Positions 34,682 to 43,173 of a stretch of DNA of 64,000 nt are shown here, piece after piece; positions within the stretch are counted from its first letter, which is position 1; each line of letters opens with the position of its first letter. The stretch comes from Neobacillus dielmonensis (lineage in GTDB: Bacteria; Bacillota; Bacilli; Bacillales; Cytobacillaceae). The notes under the pieces are model-generated. The model saw only the letters and a program-made list of their open reading frames with translations. It made no database searches and was not told where the DNA came from. The DNA lies in contig NZ_HG942051.1 of the NCBI RefSeq assembly GCF_000612665.1, positions 1-64,000 on the forward strand, read 5' to 3'. Made by a program: the position numbers and the translations under genes.

Positions 34682-34855
34682 TCAATCTTCCCCAATTTCC
34701 TCATCAATGATGCACTTTTCAATTAAGTATTCAAACGTGATGTCTGCCAGTTCTTCCAATTCTTCCTCGCTAGGAACGTATCCCCTTTTCACAAGCTCAT
34801 GAAAGAAAAATTCCGCTATTTCTTCGGTATCAATAAATACTTCAATTTCTCTCAA
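34682..34855 (-). CDS. yozD: YozD family protein
   Basis: 57 residues from a TTG at 34855, seven bases after AAAGGGGG; the frame to 34960 lacks a ribosome site. It matches the YozD pattern (REIEVFIDTEEIAEFFFHELVKRG, PSEEELEELADITFEYL, CIIDEE). Very acidic. Function unknown; position conserved with B. subtilis. Confidence 0.82.
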   Translation of the reverse strand: MREIEVFIDTEEIAEFFFHELVKRGYVPSEEELEELADITFEYLIEKCIIDEEIGED

Positions 34856-35023
34856 GTAATCGCCCCCTTTATACAGAATGTATGAACGGCATTCATTTTT
34901 CATGCTAGTTTCTTTGACATGCCGCTCATAATGTAAACTTTCTCTACTCTCCTGAAACATATGGGTATTTTTGTTTGCAGACAGGCATAGGATGGATTAA
35001 AAGAATTTTCCTGAGGTGAGATT

Positions 35024-35188
35024 ATGTCCAATTTTTATTTAAAACTTGAGGCTTGGGTCGAAGATGTTAATAAGGAGGATGGAGTGACCCTCCAATTCTT
35101 TGAAAAAATAATTAATAAAATGTTTCTTGTCATTAAATGGGCTTTTGTTCCATACCTTTTTTATTTGTTCGTTACTCTCCTCAGTTGA
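35024..35188 (+). CDS. Small membrane protein, unrecognised
   Basis: 54 residues: an acidic N-terminal half (EAWVEDVNKEDGV) and a C-terminal hydrophobic segment (FLVIKWAFVPYLFYLFVTLL). GAGGTGAG lies three bases before the ATG. It is convergent with yodN, 4 bp apart. A single-pass peptide of unknown role. Confidence 0.6.
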   Translation: MSNFYLKLEAWVEDVNKEDGVTLQFFEKIINKMFLVIKWAFVPYLFYLFVTLLS

Positions 35189-35191
35189 ATG

Positions 35192-35887
35192 CTATACATG
35201 ACTTTTGCCATCGTTACTGGTTAATCTTTCCAGCTTCTTAAGTATGACCCGCATAACCTGGTAATATTCCTGGTCATGAAATAATTCATATAGAATACGA
35301 TAATCATTGAAAATATCTAATAGATGGTCGATTAATTGCTTTTTTTCTTTCACTCGGATTATTTCTTCCATTTCCGATTTTCTTAGCTTGTTATTATGCT
35401 TTGGACTCGGTTTATTTTTGTCTTGTTTATTCACTAAGTACAGCAGACCGAGCTTTTGGATAAATGTGTCAGCACTTTCTGCATCAGCAACTAGCGTCAA
35501 TTCTTCCTCACCCACTTCAAGCCATTCGCCATCACTAATTCTTGAAAGTTCATAAATAACATCTTCCCATGCATCCTCTTTATATCGCCAAATCTCCGTC
35601 CGAAAACCTATGACCTTAAATAAATCGGCCCCGTAGCCACTTACTTGAACAAGGTCACCGATAAAGAACTTATATTCTATATCAATTTGCTCTTGCTCCA
35701 TTGCCTTTCCTTCATATTCAGATAGCAGCTGCAATGCTGACTCATTGAATAATCCCTGCCCCTTATTCACCTCATAAACATAATCGCTTTCAAGCCATTT
35801 TACATCCGTTACCTTACCCACTGTTCCATAGACGGTAATGACCACCGTATCACCAATTTTATATTTTGGTTTTTTTCTGCCTGCCAT
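35192..35887 (-). CDS. yodN: YodN-like protein
   Basis: 231 residues, soluble. Two SH3-like or KOW-like stretches (KYKIGDTVVITVYGTVGKVTDV and YKFFIGDLVQVSGYGADLFKVIGF), a Lys-rich linker, and a C-terminal helical region. Matches YodN in order and size. Function unknown. Confidence 0.78.
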   Translation of the reverse strand: MAGRKKPKYKIGDTVVITVYGTVGKVTDVKWLESDYVYEVNKGQGLFNESALQLLSEYEGKAMEQEQIDIEYKFFIGDLVQVSGYGADLFKVIGFRTEIWRYKEDAWEDVIYELSRISDGEWLEVGEEELTLVADAESADTFIQKLGLLYLVNKQDKNKPSPKHNNKLRKSEMEEIIRVKEKKQLIDHLLDIFNDYRILYELFHDQEYYQVMRVILKKLERLTSNDGKSHV

Positions 35888-36013
35888 TTCCTCCCCTCCC
35901 TTAAGGTTAGTCGAGTTAATTGATTACAATAGTATATGCGGAGGGATCATTTAAGCGCACGGCCATTTTATCAATAAAAAAACCGCCTCCTATGGAGACG
36001 ATTCTACAATTGT

Positions 36014-36235
36014 CTACTCTTCCGACTGGATATATAGCTGCCATGCTTCATCAAAAATGGACATCGACTCTAAATAGTCACCGCTGAGTTCTAGGTATGA
36101 ACTTAATTCATGATAGTCACTTGAATGTTTCGGAAAGCTGTGGTCTGAATAGGCATAGTTGGCAAACACACTAATATTATCCTTTGGTTCAGGATGTCGA
36201 TATTTCATTAAAAAGTGGTAAAATGATTTTCTCAT
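36014..36235 (-). CDS. yozE: YozE family protein (SAM-like fold)
   Basis: 73 residues. It has the YozE/UPF0346 signature (FYHFLMKYRHPEPKDNISVFANYAYSDHSFPKHSSDYHE). Small helical protein of unknown function, conserved across Firmicutes and in the same place in B. subtilis. Confidence 0.9.
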   Translation of the reverse strand: MRKSFYHFLMKYRHPEPKDNISVFANYAYSDHSFPKHSSDYHELSSYLELSGDYLESMSIFDEAWQLYIQSEE

Positions 36236-36334
36236 TGTAAGCGCCTCTCAATATACAATTACTGTTAATGTATCACTATAGACGATATAGATGCAATCGT
36301 CCAATTTGTTGCTTGTGGATAAATTACCAGTGAG

Positions 36335-36622
36335 CTACTCCGATAAGAAATCAAAATAATTTTTCTTCAGTAATCTTGGAAGTGCCATTAGTTCTTGATA
36401 GCTTACGACCTTCCCGATTTTTTTACAATCGATAAGAAACAATTGGTCCTCGATTTCTTTAACTGTTCTCTCACTTTGATACACCATCGAGCAGTCAGGA
36501 CAGGATAGCGTTGGAGTTTCTTTGATTTCAATGGCACTGGTTCCATCTGGAAGTTCCCAAAAAACCGAACTCGTTATGGCCGTTATTTTTTTACTATTAC
36601 ACCATTCACAGGTATGATTCAA
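36335..36622 (-). CDS. yokU: YokU-like zinc-finger protein
   Basis: 95 residues with two CxxC pairs (CEWC and CPDC), the N-terminal zinc-finger type seen in YgiT/MqsA antitoxins, but with no toxin gene next to it. It lies 15 bp before kamA in coordinates (downstream of kamA in transcription) and may share its transcript. Position matches B. subtilis yokU. Confidence 0.8.
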   Translation of the reverse strand: MNHTCEWCNSKKITAITSSVFWELPDGTSAIEIKETPTLSCPDCSMVYQSERTVKEIEDQLFLIDCKKIGKVVSYQELMALPRLLKKNYFDFLSE

Positions 36623-36637
36623 TACTTCTCCTCTCCT

Positions 36638-38035
36638 TTAATCCGATTTCGTTTCTTTTTTTGTGAGTGCTTGATATTTTTTTTCCTTTAACTCATCTCG
36701 CTTGCCTCGCTTATCCTTTAACGTTTGATGGTCTGGATTTTGATTGTATTCCCTACGCCGGTTTAACCGTGATAATCCTTCCGGAACAAGATTAAACTGC
36801 TGATCATTCATTACTCCGGCAATGCCGTTGACCGATTTGTAATTGTCCATTTCAGGGTAGATTTCCTTAAAATAGCCATCTGCCCTTCCTGGAACATAAT
36901 TTTCAGGTTCAGGGTAAGAGGTAATGACTCCCTCGAAATTTCGTAAGATCACCTTTTCGGGGCTTTGCGAGATTAAATAGTTCGGCTGCAAAGCGATTTT
37001 CCCGCCACCGCCTGGGGCATCGACTACAAAAGTAGGTACCGCATAACCGCTCGTATGCCCACGAAGCCCTTCAATGATTTCGAGTCCCTTCGAAACTGGT
37101 GCGCGGAAGTGACCAATACCTTCAGACAGATCGCACTGGTAGATATAATAGGGGCGAACACGGATTTTGACTAGGTCATGCATCAGCCGTTTCATAATTG
37201 GGACACTATCATTGATTCCAGCAAGAATAACAGATTGATTTCCTACCGGTACACCGGCATTGGCTAACATCTCACATGCCCGTTTCGAATCTTCTGTTAT
37301 CTCAATGGAAGTATTGAAATGAGTATTTAGCCATATGGGATGATATTTCTTCAGGATATTACAAAGGTCCTCGGTAATTCTCTGGGGAAACACAACAGGT
37401 GCCCTCGTGCCAATCCGGATGATTTCCACATGGTCAATGTCCCTGAGATTTTTTAAAATATATTCTAATATATTATCATTAATTAATAGCCCATCCCCTC
37501 CAGAAATTAGTACGTCCCTTACCTGTGGTGTCTGACGTATATAAGAAATGGCTGCATCAAGCTGTTTTTTGGGGACTCCCATTCCGATTTGCCCGGAAAA
37601 GCGTCTTCTTGTGCAGTAGCGGCAATACATGGAACATTGGTTGGTCACTAGAAATAGGACGCGGTCCGGATACCGGTGGGTAAGCCCCGGAACCGGGGAA
37701 TCTTCGTCTTCATGCAGTGGGTCTTCTAAATCATATTTCGTTTTATAGATTTCTTTGGAAACAGGAACTGACTGCATGCGAATTGGACAGCGCGGATCAT
37801 CCGGATTCATTAATGAAGCATAATAGGGAGTGATATTTAATGGGATCGTTTTGGTGGAGATACGGACACCTTCTTCCTCATCCGGTGTGAGATTTATAAC
37901 TTTCTTTAAATCCTCAAGCGTACGGATGGTATTGGTCAACTGCCATAACCAATCATTCCATTGCTCCTCGGTAACATCCTTCCATAACTCTATGTCTTTC
38001 CAATGCCTTGTTGGCTTATATAAGAACTGCTTCAT
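36638..38035 (-). CDS. kamA: Lysine 2,3-aminomutase
   Basis: 465 residues. Radical SAM and PLP enzyme that turns L-lysine into L-beta-lysine. The Fe-S cysteines are in CSMYCRYCTRRRFSG, the glycine-rich SAM site in SGGDGLL, and the PLP Lys in the GGGGKIALQPNY region. The length fits the family. A consensus sigma-54 promoter lies 36 bp upstream of the ATG, and the activator gene is next upstream. Confidence 0.96.
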   Translation of the reverse strand: MKQFLYKPTRHWKDIELWKDVTEEQWNDWLWQLTNTIRTLEDLKKVINLTPDEEEGVRISTKTIPLNITPYYASLMNPDDPRCPIRMQSVPVSKEIYKTKYDLEDPLHEDEDSPVPGLTHRYPDRVLFLVTNQCSMYCRYCTRRRFSGQIGMGVPKKQLDAAISYIRQTPQVRDVLISGGDGLLINDNILEYILKNLRDIDHVEIIRIGTRAPVVFPQRITEDLCNILKKYHPIWLNTHFNTSIEITEDSKRACEMLANAGVPVGNQSVILAGINDSVPIMKRLMHDLVKIRVRPYYIYQCDLSEGIGHFRAPVSKGLEIIEGLRGHTSGYAVPTFVVDAPGGGGKIALQPNYLISQSPEKVILRNFEGVITSYPEPENYVPGRADGYFKEIYPEMDNYKSVNGIAGVMNDQQFNLVPEGLSRLNRRREYNQNPDHQTLKDKRGKRDELKEKKYQALTKKETKSD

Positions 38036-38070
38036 GCTAACTCCTCCTAATTTGCCTTTACTAAATAATA

Positions 38071-38087
38071 TGCAAGAATCGTGCCAA
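38071..38087 (-). promoter_or_regulatory. Sigma-54 (-24/-12) promoter of kamA
   Basis: TTGGCAC-N5-TTGCA on the minus strand, an exact match to the sigma-54 consensus TTGGCAC-N5-TTGCW. It needs an ATP-dependent activator, and such a gene lies just upstream. Confidence 0.9.
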
Positions 38088-38145
38088 GGTGGAAATAAAC
38101 AAAAAGTGTTGGGATCGAGATGTCAGCGAGTTATATATAAAAAAT

Positions 38146-38167
38146 AAGTGCCGAATATTCGGCACTT
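38146..38167. promoter_or_regulatory. Perfect 22-bp palindrome: activator site and/or kamR terminator
   Basis: AAGTGCCGAAT followed by its exact complement. It directly follows the activator stop codon and has TTTTTT on the minus strand, so it can terminate. It also lies about 60-80 bp upstream of the sigma-54 promoter, the usual place of an enhancer site, and its half-site GTGCCGAA recurs before the activator gene. Confidence 0.65.
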
Positions 38168-39555
38168 CATATCATTTTTTTGAGTTTATATTGTAAGGTT
38201 TGCCTGGGGATTTCTAGAATTCTAGCAGCTTGGTTAATATTGCCTCTACACAACTTCATTGCCTCCATAATCAATTTTCGTTCCAAATTCATTACATTTT
38301 TTCTTAATGATAATCCTTCCGAATCGACAGTATCTCTGTTTGAATTTATCTGGTGCTTTAACATCACGGGCAAGTGTTCAATTAACAATCTTTCTCCCTC
38401 ACAGACATTTACCATATACTCAATTGTGTGTTTTAATTCACGTACATTTCCCGGCCAAGAATACTCTTCGAAAAATTTCTTAAGCTTTTTCTCCATGTCT
38501 TTAACTGATTTCTGTAACTTTTGACCAAATTCTCTTATGAAAAGGTCGGATAGAAATAAAATATCTGATTTTCTCTCCCTTAATGGTTGAAGGGAGAAAC
38601 TGAACACATTTAATCGATAATATAAATCAGACCGAAGCAGTTTATCTTGTAGAGCCTGTAGAGGAGGGACGTTGATAGCAGCAATCACCCGTACATTCAC
38701 GATTGAACTTTCCAAGCTTCCTACCCGTCTAATCAGTCCATCCTCCAACACCCTTAGAAGTTTCGCCTGCAATTCAATGGGCATCGCATGCAGTTCATCG
38801 AGGAATAAAGTGCCGCCATCCGCCAATTCAAATAGCCCTTTTCGATCAACGGCTCCTGTATAACTGCCTTTTACAGTGCCAAAAAGTATGCTTTCAAGCA
38901 ATGTTTCAGGTATTGCAGCACAATTTTGGGCAATAAATGGCCCGTTGCTTCTACTTGATTCATGATGAATTCCTTGCACCAACAACTCTTTTCCCGTGCC
39001 AGACTCTCCATAGACCAGAATTGAAGACTCCGACTTTGCCAGTTTTTTGGCTTCCTGCTTCATTTTTTCAAAATTCGGGTCGTTGGTCTTTAAATCCTCA
39101 AGTGTATAATTGACATGCTTTGGTGTTTTTTTTCTTTTTCCCTTATTTACTTCCTTTTGCAGGTCGAGCAATCTCTCTGCGAGAAGTTTCATCCTGGAGT
39201 AATCTTTTGCAATCTCAACAGCGCCGACAATTTTCTTTCCAATAAATATGGGCAAGGTCGTATTAATGGTATCAATCCTGGCTCCATGTAAATTAACATA
39301 AACCTGTGCCTGATTGTAAATGGGCTGTCTGGTGGCCATTACTTTTAATAAAGTGCTTGACTGCTCTGATAAAGAAGGAAATGCTTCAAATAAATGTTTT
39401 CCAAGTACCTCCTCCACTTCCATACCATCATGCCTGGCAGCAACCGCATTATAAAAAACTGTTTTTCCTTCGGTGTTGACCACATGGATTCCCTCATCAA
39501 TACTATTTAATATGGCTGTCAAAACTTCTTTGGTTAAAGCATTTTGCTGCTCCAT
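38167..39555 (-). CDS. kamR: Sigma-54-dependent transcriptional activator (KamR-like)
   Basis: 462 residues. N-terminal PAS domain (about 10-120), AAA+ domain with Walker A GESGTGKE, the sigma-54 contact loop as GSYTGA instead of GAFTGA, Walker B GGTLFLDELHAM, and a C-terminal Fis-type helix-turn-helix (NINQAARILEIPRQTLQYKLKK). RocR-like in layout. It sits between yodP and kamA and should activate the sigma-54 promoter of kamA. The name follows the kam-cluster activator described in B. thuringiensis. Confidence 0.9.
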   Translation of the reverse strand: MEQQNALTKEVLTAILNSIDEGIHVVNTEGKTVFYNAVAARHDGMEVEEVLGKHLFEAFPSLSEQSSTLLKVMATRQPIYNQAQVYVNLHGARIDTINTTLPIFIGKKIVGAVEIAKDYSRMKLLAERLLDLQKEVNKGKRKKTPKHVNYTLEDLKTNDPNFEKMKQEAKKLAKSESSILVYGESGTGKELLVQGIHHESSRSNGPFIAQNCAAIPETLLESILFGTVKGSYTGAVDRKGLFELADGGTLFLDELHAMPIELQAKLLRVLEDGLIRRVGSLESSIVNVRVIAAINVPPLQALQDKLLRSDLYYRLNVFSFSLQPLRERKSDILFLSDLFIREFGQKLQKSVKDMEKKLKKFFEEYSWPGNVRELKHTIEYMVNVCEGERLLIEHLPVMLKHQINSNRDTVDSEGLSLRKNVMNLERKLIMEAMKLCRGNINQAARILEIPRQTLQYKLKKMI

Positions 39556-39567
39556 ATTTTAACCGCC

Positions 39568-39616
39568 TTTTCGGAATAGCTTTAAGTGCCGAAAAACTGT
39601 GATAAGGCGCCGAAAT
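39568..39616. promoter_or_regulatory. Cluster of CCGAAA half-sites before kamR
   Basis: TTTTCGG (39568-39574), AAGTGCCGAAAA (39584-39595) and AAGGCGCCGAAAT (39604-39616) lie in the gap between yodP and the activator gene. They share the core of the 22-bp palindrome before kamA and may be sites for autoregulation. Confidence 0.4.
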
Positions 39617-39617
39617 T

Positions 39618-40472
39618 TCAGCAGGTTGATAAATCTTTTACCCACATATTCATATCTTCTAGCTTGTCATAAATATAACAATTGTTCATTAACCTTCCGC
39701 GATAAGAATATTCTAACTGGAAAAGGGCTGCATTCATGCCAAAAGATAACGCTCTTGCAATTGAATAAGCACAAAAAATCCCCTTCCTTTGCAATTCCTT
39801 CTCAAGTGCATTTAATAAAAATTTCATTAAGCCAAACTTTCTGTGCTCCGGAAGTGTGGCACAATCTGTCAGTTCAGCATTCTTATAAAATAAATTCACC
39901 TCCGCTGAAGCAGCACTGACTATCTTTTCTTGATGGAAATATGCATAATAAATCGTCCCATCCTTCATGGTTTTACTAATATATTTCGGGTCATGTAAAG
40001 GAGTTGGATATATTTGGAAAACCTTGCTGTAAAGCAAAGCAAGTTCAGCTGCTGAGCTTTCCTCAACCCTTTTTAACACATATTCTTGCGGAACCAAGGG
40101 CCTTTGATTAGTAGAGCCTAACTGACAAACACTATGAATAATTTGATCTTCTGTAATCCAATAATCACTTTTCTTACGATCTGCCGTATAGAATTTAGAG
40201 AAAAAATAAGCATGGGAACCGAGAAAATATCGATCGATCATGCCCTCTGGTTGAAGTCCAAGCTCATAGAAAGTGCTGACATCTTCGTTCCGCCCTTTAA
40301 CAATTAGTTTATCAGCACGATGTTTTATCACCATGTCTTCTACCATTTGTAACAATGCCTTGGTATTCCCTCGGTAATCATCGATTCGTATTCGTTTATT
40401 AAATGGATCGAGGAAGATATCTGCAGTAAAATCACGTTCCTTGACACAAACTGTTTTTGCTAAATGCGTCAT
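39618..40472 (-). CDS. yodP: Putative beta-lysine N-acetyltransferase (YodP/AblB)
   Basis: 284 residues with a GNAT domain in the C-terminal half (AELTDCATLPEHRKFGLMKFLLNALEKELQ, containing the acetyl-CoA loop). The family acetylates beta-lysine at the epsilon-amino group, giving N-epsilon-acetyl-beta-lysine. The N-terminal half is an ablB-type extension. Adjacent to the mutase gene through the activator gene. Preceded by a hairpin, so it may have its own start. Confidence 0.88.
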   Translation of the reverse strand: MTHLAKTVCVKERDFTADIFLDPFNKRIRIDDYRGNTKALLQMVEDMVIKHRADKLIVKGRNEDVSTFYELGLQPEGMIDRYFLGSHAYFFSKFYTADRKKSDYWITEDQIIHSVCQLGSTNQRPLVPQEYVLKRVEESSAAELALLYSKVFQIYPTPLHDPKYISKTMKDGTIYYAYFHQEKIVSAASAEVNLFYKNAELTDCATLPEHRKFGLMKFLLNALEKELQRKGIFCAYSIARALSFGMNAALFQLEYSYRGRLMNNCYIYDKLEDMNMWVKDLSTC

Positions 40473-40508
40473 TGTTACCCCCCTTTATAAAATGTGCCTA
40501 TAACAAAT

Positions 40509-40533
40509 AAGCCTGGCCATGCGTGAGCCAGGC
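40509..40533 (-). terminator. Hairpin between yodQ and yodP
   Basis: GCCTGGC/GCCAGGC stem, 7 bp, after yodQ on the minus strand. It has a modest T-tail; partial termination is plausible. Confidence 0.55.
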
Positions 40534-40541
40534 ACATACCG

Positions 40542-41807
40542 CTAGTCTTCACATCCACACCAAGCTATGATTGTCAGGGCAATGATTTCGCTGGCGGTAA
40601 ACATATCTTCCAAAATAATATGCTCATTTGCATCATGAGCAACCTCAGTGATGCCCGGTCCAAATACGACAACCGGTGTGTTACCGACCGATGAAAGTAT
40701 TCCTCCATCTGTTCCCCATGGGCTAGCTTCTATCATTGGGGCTTTCCCCATTACTTGCTTAAAGCCTTTAGACAACTCTTGCATCAAGGGGTGACTTGTT
40801 TCTAATTTACCAGGCTGCCATCGACCTCCAAACCATTCCAGGGTCAGTGGATGAAGAACGAACCATTCATCCTGTTCATTAAGCTCCTGCAAACAATTTT
40901 CCATCTCTTGTTGAGCGGCAGCAATGGTTTCATCTGGGGCTACTCCCATTCGCCCCTCGATAATCGCCTTATCCGGAACGGAGGAAGGCCAGTCGCCGCT
41001 TTGAATTTTCCCAATATTAATCGGAATGGGGATCGATATATTCTCGTACAAAGGATCGTTGATGTTGGCATTTCTGTCCTTCTCCAACTGCAGGAGTCGC
41101 TCTATGACCCTCTGAGCCTTTTCAATCGCATTAACTCCTTCGTATCTGGTACCCCCATGGGCTGCCTTTCCGGACACCGTAATTCTAAACCACATCGAAC
41201 CTTGCTGTTTGGGGAATAGCTTCATATTGGTCGGTTCAGGAATCAATGCACCATCCGCCTGATATCCTCTTAACACTGCCGCAAGAGTACCGGCACCGCC
41301 GCTTTCTTCCTCAATGACACTTTGAAATATGACGTCTCCTTTTAACTTTACTCCGGTTGCGACAATTGATTCCAATGCCATTAATAACGCAACGGTTCCC
41401 CCTTTCATATCTGTGGTTCCTCTCCCATAAAGCTTGCCTGACTCAATCCAACCGCTAAAGGGATCACGGTCCCAATTGTTGAGGTCACCAACCGGCACGA
41501 CGTCAATATGCCCATTTAGGATGAGCGACCTGCCTCCCCCAGTCCCTTTTAACACTGCGACAAGATTAGGATTTCCTGCAAAACTGGAACGGTCACAGCA
41601 ATAGGCTGGATGTTTAGTCAGTTCATCCCCGCCAATTTCCCAAATGTCTAATGTTAAACCAAGTTGCCGGCATTTTTCAATAAGTATTGCCTGTGCGCTG
41701 CTTTCATTTCCCCGAGTACTGTTTTCACGGACCAGTAATTGTAATAATCTTGCCCCTCTTGCACGATTTTCCTTCAGCCAGTTTCTTATTCGCCCTTCAT
41801 CCTTCAT
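40542..41807 (-). CDS. yodQ: M20 family deacylase/deacetylase (YodQ)
   Basis: 421 residues from the ATG at 41807, nine bases after AAAGGAGTG; an ATG at 41831 is also in frame but has a weak site. Metal-binding pattern of M20/ArgE enzymes: NGHIDVVPVGD, GRGTTDMKGG, SVIEEESGG and a His near the end (EVAHDANEH). It probably removes an acyl group from an intermediate of the pathway; the exact substrate is unknown. Confidence 0.87.
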   Translation of the reverse strand: MKDEGRIRNWLKENRARGARLLQLLVRENSTRGNESSAQAILIEKCRQLGLTLDIWEIGGDELTKHPAYCCDRSSFAGNPNLVAVLKGTGGGRSLILNGHIDVVPVGDLNNWDRDPFSGWIESGKLYGRGTTDMKGGTVALLMALESIVATGVKLKGDVIFQSVIEEESGGAGTLAAVLRGYQADGALIPEPTNMKLFPKQQGSMWFRITVSGKAAHGGTRYEGVNAIEKAQRVIERLLQLEKDRNANINDPLYENISIPIPINIGKIQSGDWPSSVPDKAIIEGRMGVAPDETIAAAQQEMENCLQELNEQDEWFVLHPLTLEWFGGRWQPGKLETSHPLMQELSKGFKQVMGKAPMIEASPWGTDGGILSSVGNTPVVVFGPGITEVAHDANEHIILEDMFTASEIIALTIIAWCGCED

Positions 41808-41830
41808 CAAGCAGTCCACTCCTTTAGACA

Positions 41831-42496
41831 TTAGTAAGCAATTCTCCTGATATTTTTACTCACTTGAAACACGGCTTCTGTTTTTGACCTAACCGTCTCC
41901 AATTCAAATGGAGGAAAAATTTCTGTCAGGATGAGACCGGCTTCGGTTACTTGAAAAACGGCTAATTCTGTTACAATCATGTTTACCGTGCCCGAAGATG
42001 TTAATGGCAGCGTGCATTTTTCCACTATTTTTGGACTTCCATTTTTATCACAGTGATTCATGAGGACAATGACCTTTTTCGCCTTTTGGGCAAGCTCCAT
42101 CGCCCCGCCCATTCCTGGCACTTTTTTCCCCGGCACAATCCAATTGGCTAAATCTCCTGATTGACTAACCTGAAGGGAACCTAAAATGGTTAGATCTATT
42201 CTGCCGCTGCGGATTATCCCAAACGCAATAGAACTGTCACAATATGATCCCCCACTGTTTAAAGTCACCGGAAATCCGCCTGCATTACATAAATTCTCAT
42301 CTTCGTCCCCACTATTAGGGCTTGGGCCCATTCCAACAATCCCATTTTCAGCGTGGAACATGACCTTGATATCCTCTGGCAAGTGATTGGGAACGAGAGA
42401 AGGAATGCCAATTCCGAGATTGACAACCATGCCTGTTTTAATTTCTTCAGCAGCTCTTTTTGCTAAGCGATGGCGAGTTTCTATTCCCAAGCCCAT
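41831..42496 (-). CDS. yodR: CoA-transferase subunit B (YodR)
   Basis: 221 residues. 3-oxoacid CoA-transferase beta chain, with the catalytic Glu in FHAENGIVGMGP and the GGAMELAQKAKKVIVLMNH segment. It overlaps yodS by about 16 bp. The start was set at ATG 42496, ten bases after AAAGGGGG; a TTG at 42502 is possible. Acts with YodS. Confidence 0.9.
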   Translation of the reverse strand: MGLGIETRHRLAKRAAEEIKTGMVVNLGIGIPSLVPNHLPEDIKVMFHAENGIVGMGPSPNSGDEDENLCNAGGFPVTLNSGGSYCDSSIAFGIIRSGRIDLTILGSLQVSQSGDLANWIVPGKKVPGMGGAMELAQKAKKVIVLMNHCDKNGSPKIVEKCTLPLTSSGTVNMIVTELAVFQVTEAGLILTEIFPPFELETVRSKTEAVFQVSKNIRRIAY

Positions 42497-43173
42497 TTCC
42501 AATTGACCCCCTTTGATGGAATAACATAATCGACAAATACCCCAGGAGTAATAATCTCTTCTGGACTTAAACTCCCAAGAGAAACAATTTCTTCAACCTC
42601 TGCGATGGTGATTTTGCCGGCCATTGCCACCAGGGGGTTGGTGTTACGGGCACTTTTGTCATAGATTAAATTCCCGTACTCATCAGCCTTTTTAGCATAA
42701 ACAATGGAAACCTCTGCAGTTAGCGCTGTTTCCACCAGATACTTTTTCCCGTTTAGTTCAACTAACGGTTTATCTTTGGCCACTATTTCATTATCGGTTC
42801 CGATATCCGATAAAATTCCGGGAAGGCCTACGCCACCGGCCCTTATTCGCTCTACAAGGATTCCTTGTGGAGAAAATTCAACATCTAGCTTCCCTTCGTG
42901 CATCAGACGGCCGGCAATAGGATTGGATCCGATATGGGATGCGATGACATTGTCGACCCTGCCATTGCTGACTAGTTTGCCGATTCCGATGTCTGGAAAG
43001 CCAGTATCATTTCCAATTAACTTCAGATGTTTTACCTTCTTTTCTAATATTCCGCCAATAAGTCCCGGTGGTGAACCAACACCACCGAATCCACCAAACA
43101 TCAAAGTCATCCCATCATGAAAAAAATCCAGCACCTGGTCTAGTGTAGTAACTTTATTAAAAGGATTTTCCAT
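42481..43173 (-). CDS. yodS: CoA-transferase subunit A (YodS)
   Basis: 230 residues. 3-oxoacid CoA-transferase alpha chain (FHDGMTLMFGGFGGVGSPPGLI and KKADEYGNLIYD). It begins directly after the yodT stop and overlaps yodR. With YodR it probably transfers CoA to a 3-oxo acid arising from beta-lysine breakdown. Confidence 0.9.
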   Translation of the reverse strand: MENPFNKVTTLDQVLDFFHDGMTLMFGGFGGVGSPPGLIGGILEKKVKHLKLIGNDTGFPDIGIGKLVSNGRVDNVIASHIGSNPIAGRLMHEGKLDVEFSPQGILVERIRAGGVGLPGILSDIGTDNEIVAKDKPLVELNGKKYLVETALTAEVSIVYAKKADEYGNLIYDKSARNTNPLVAMAGKITIAEVEEIVSLGSLSPEEIITPGVFVDYVIPSKGVNWKWAWE

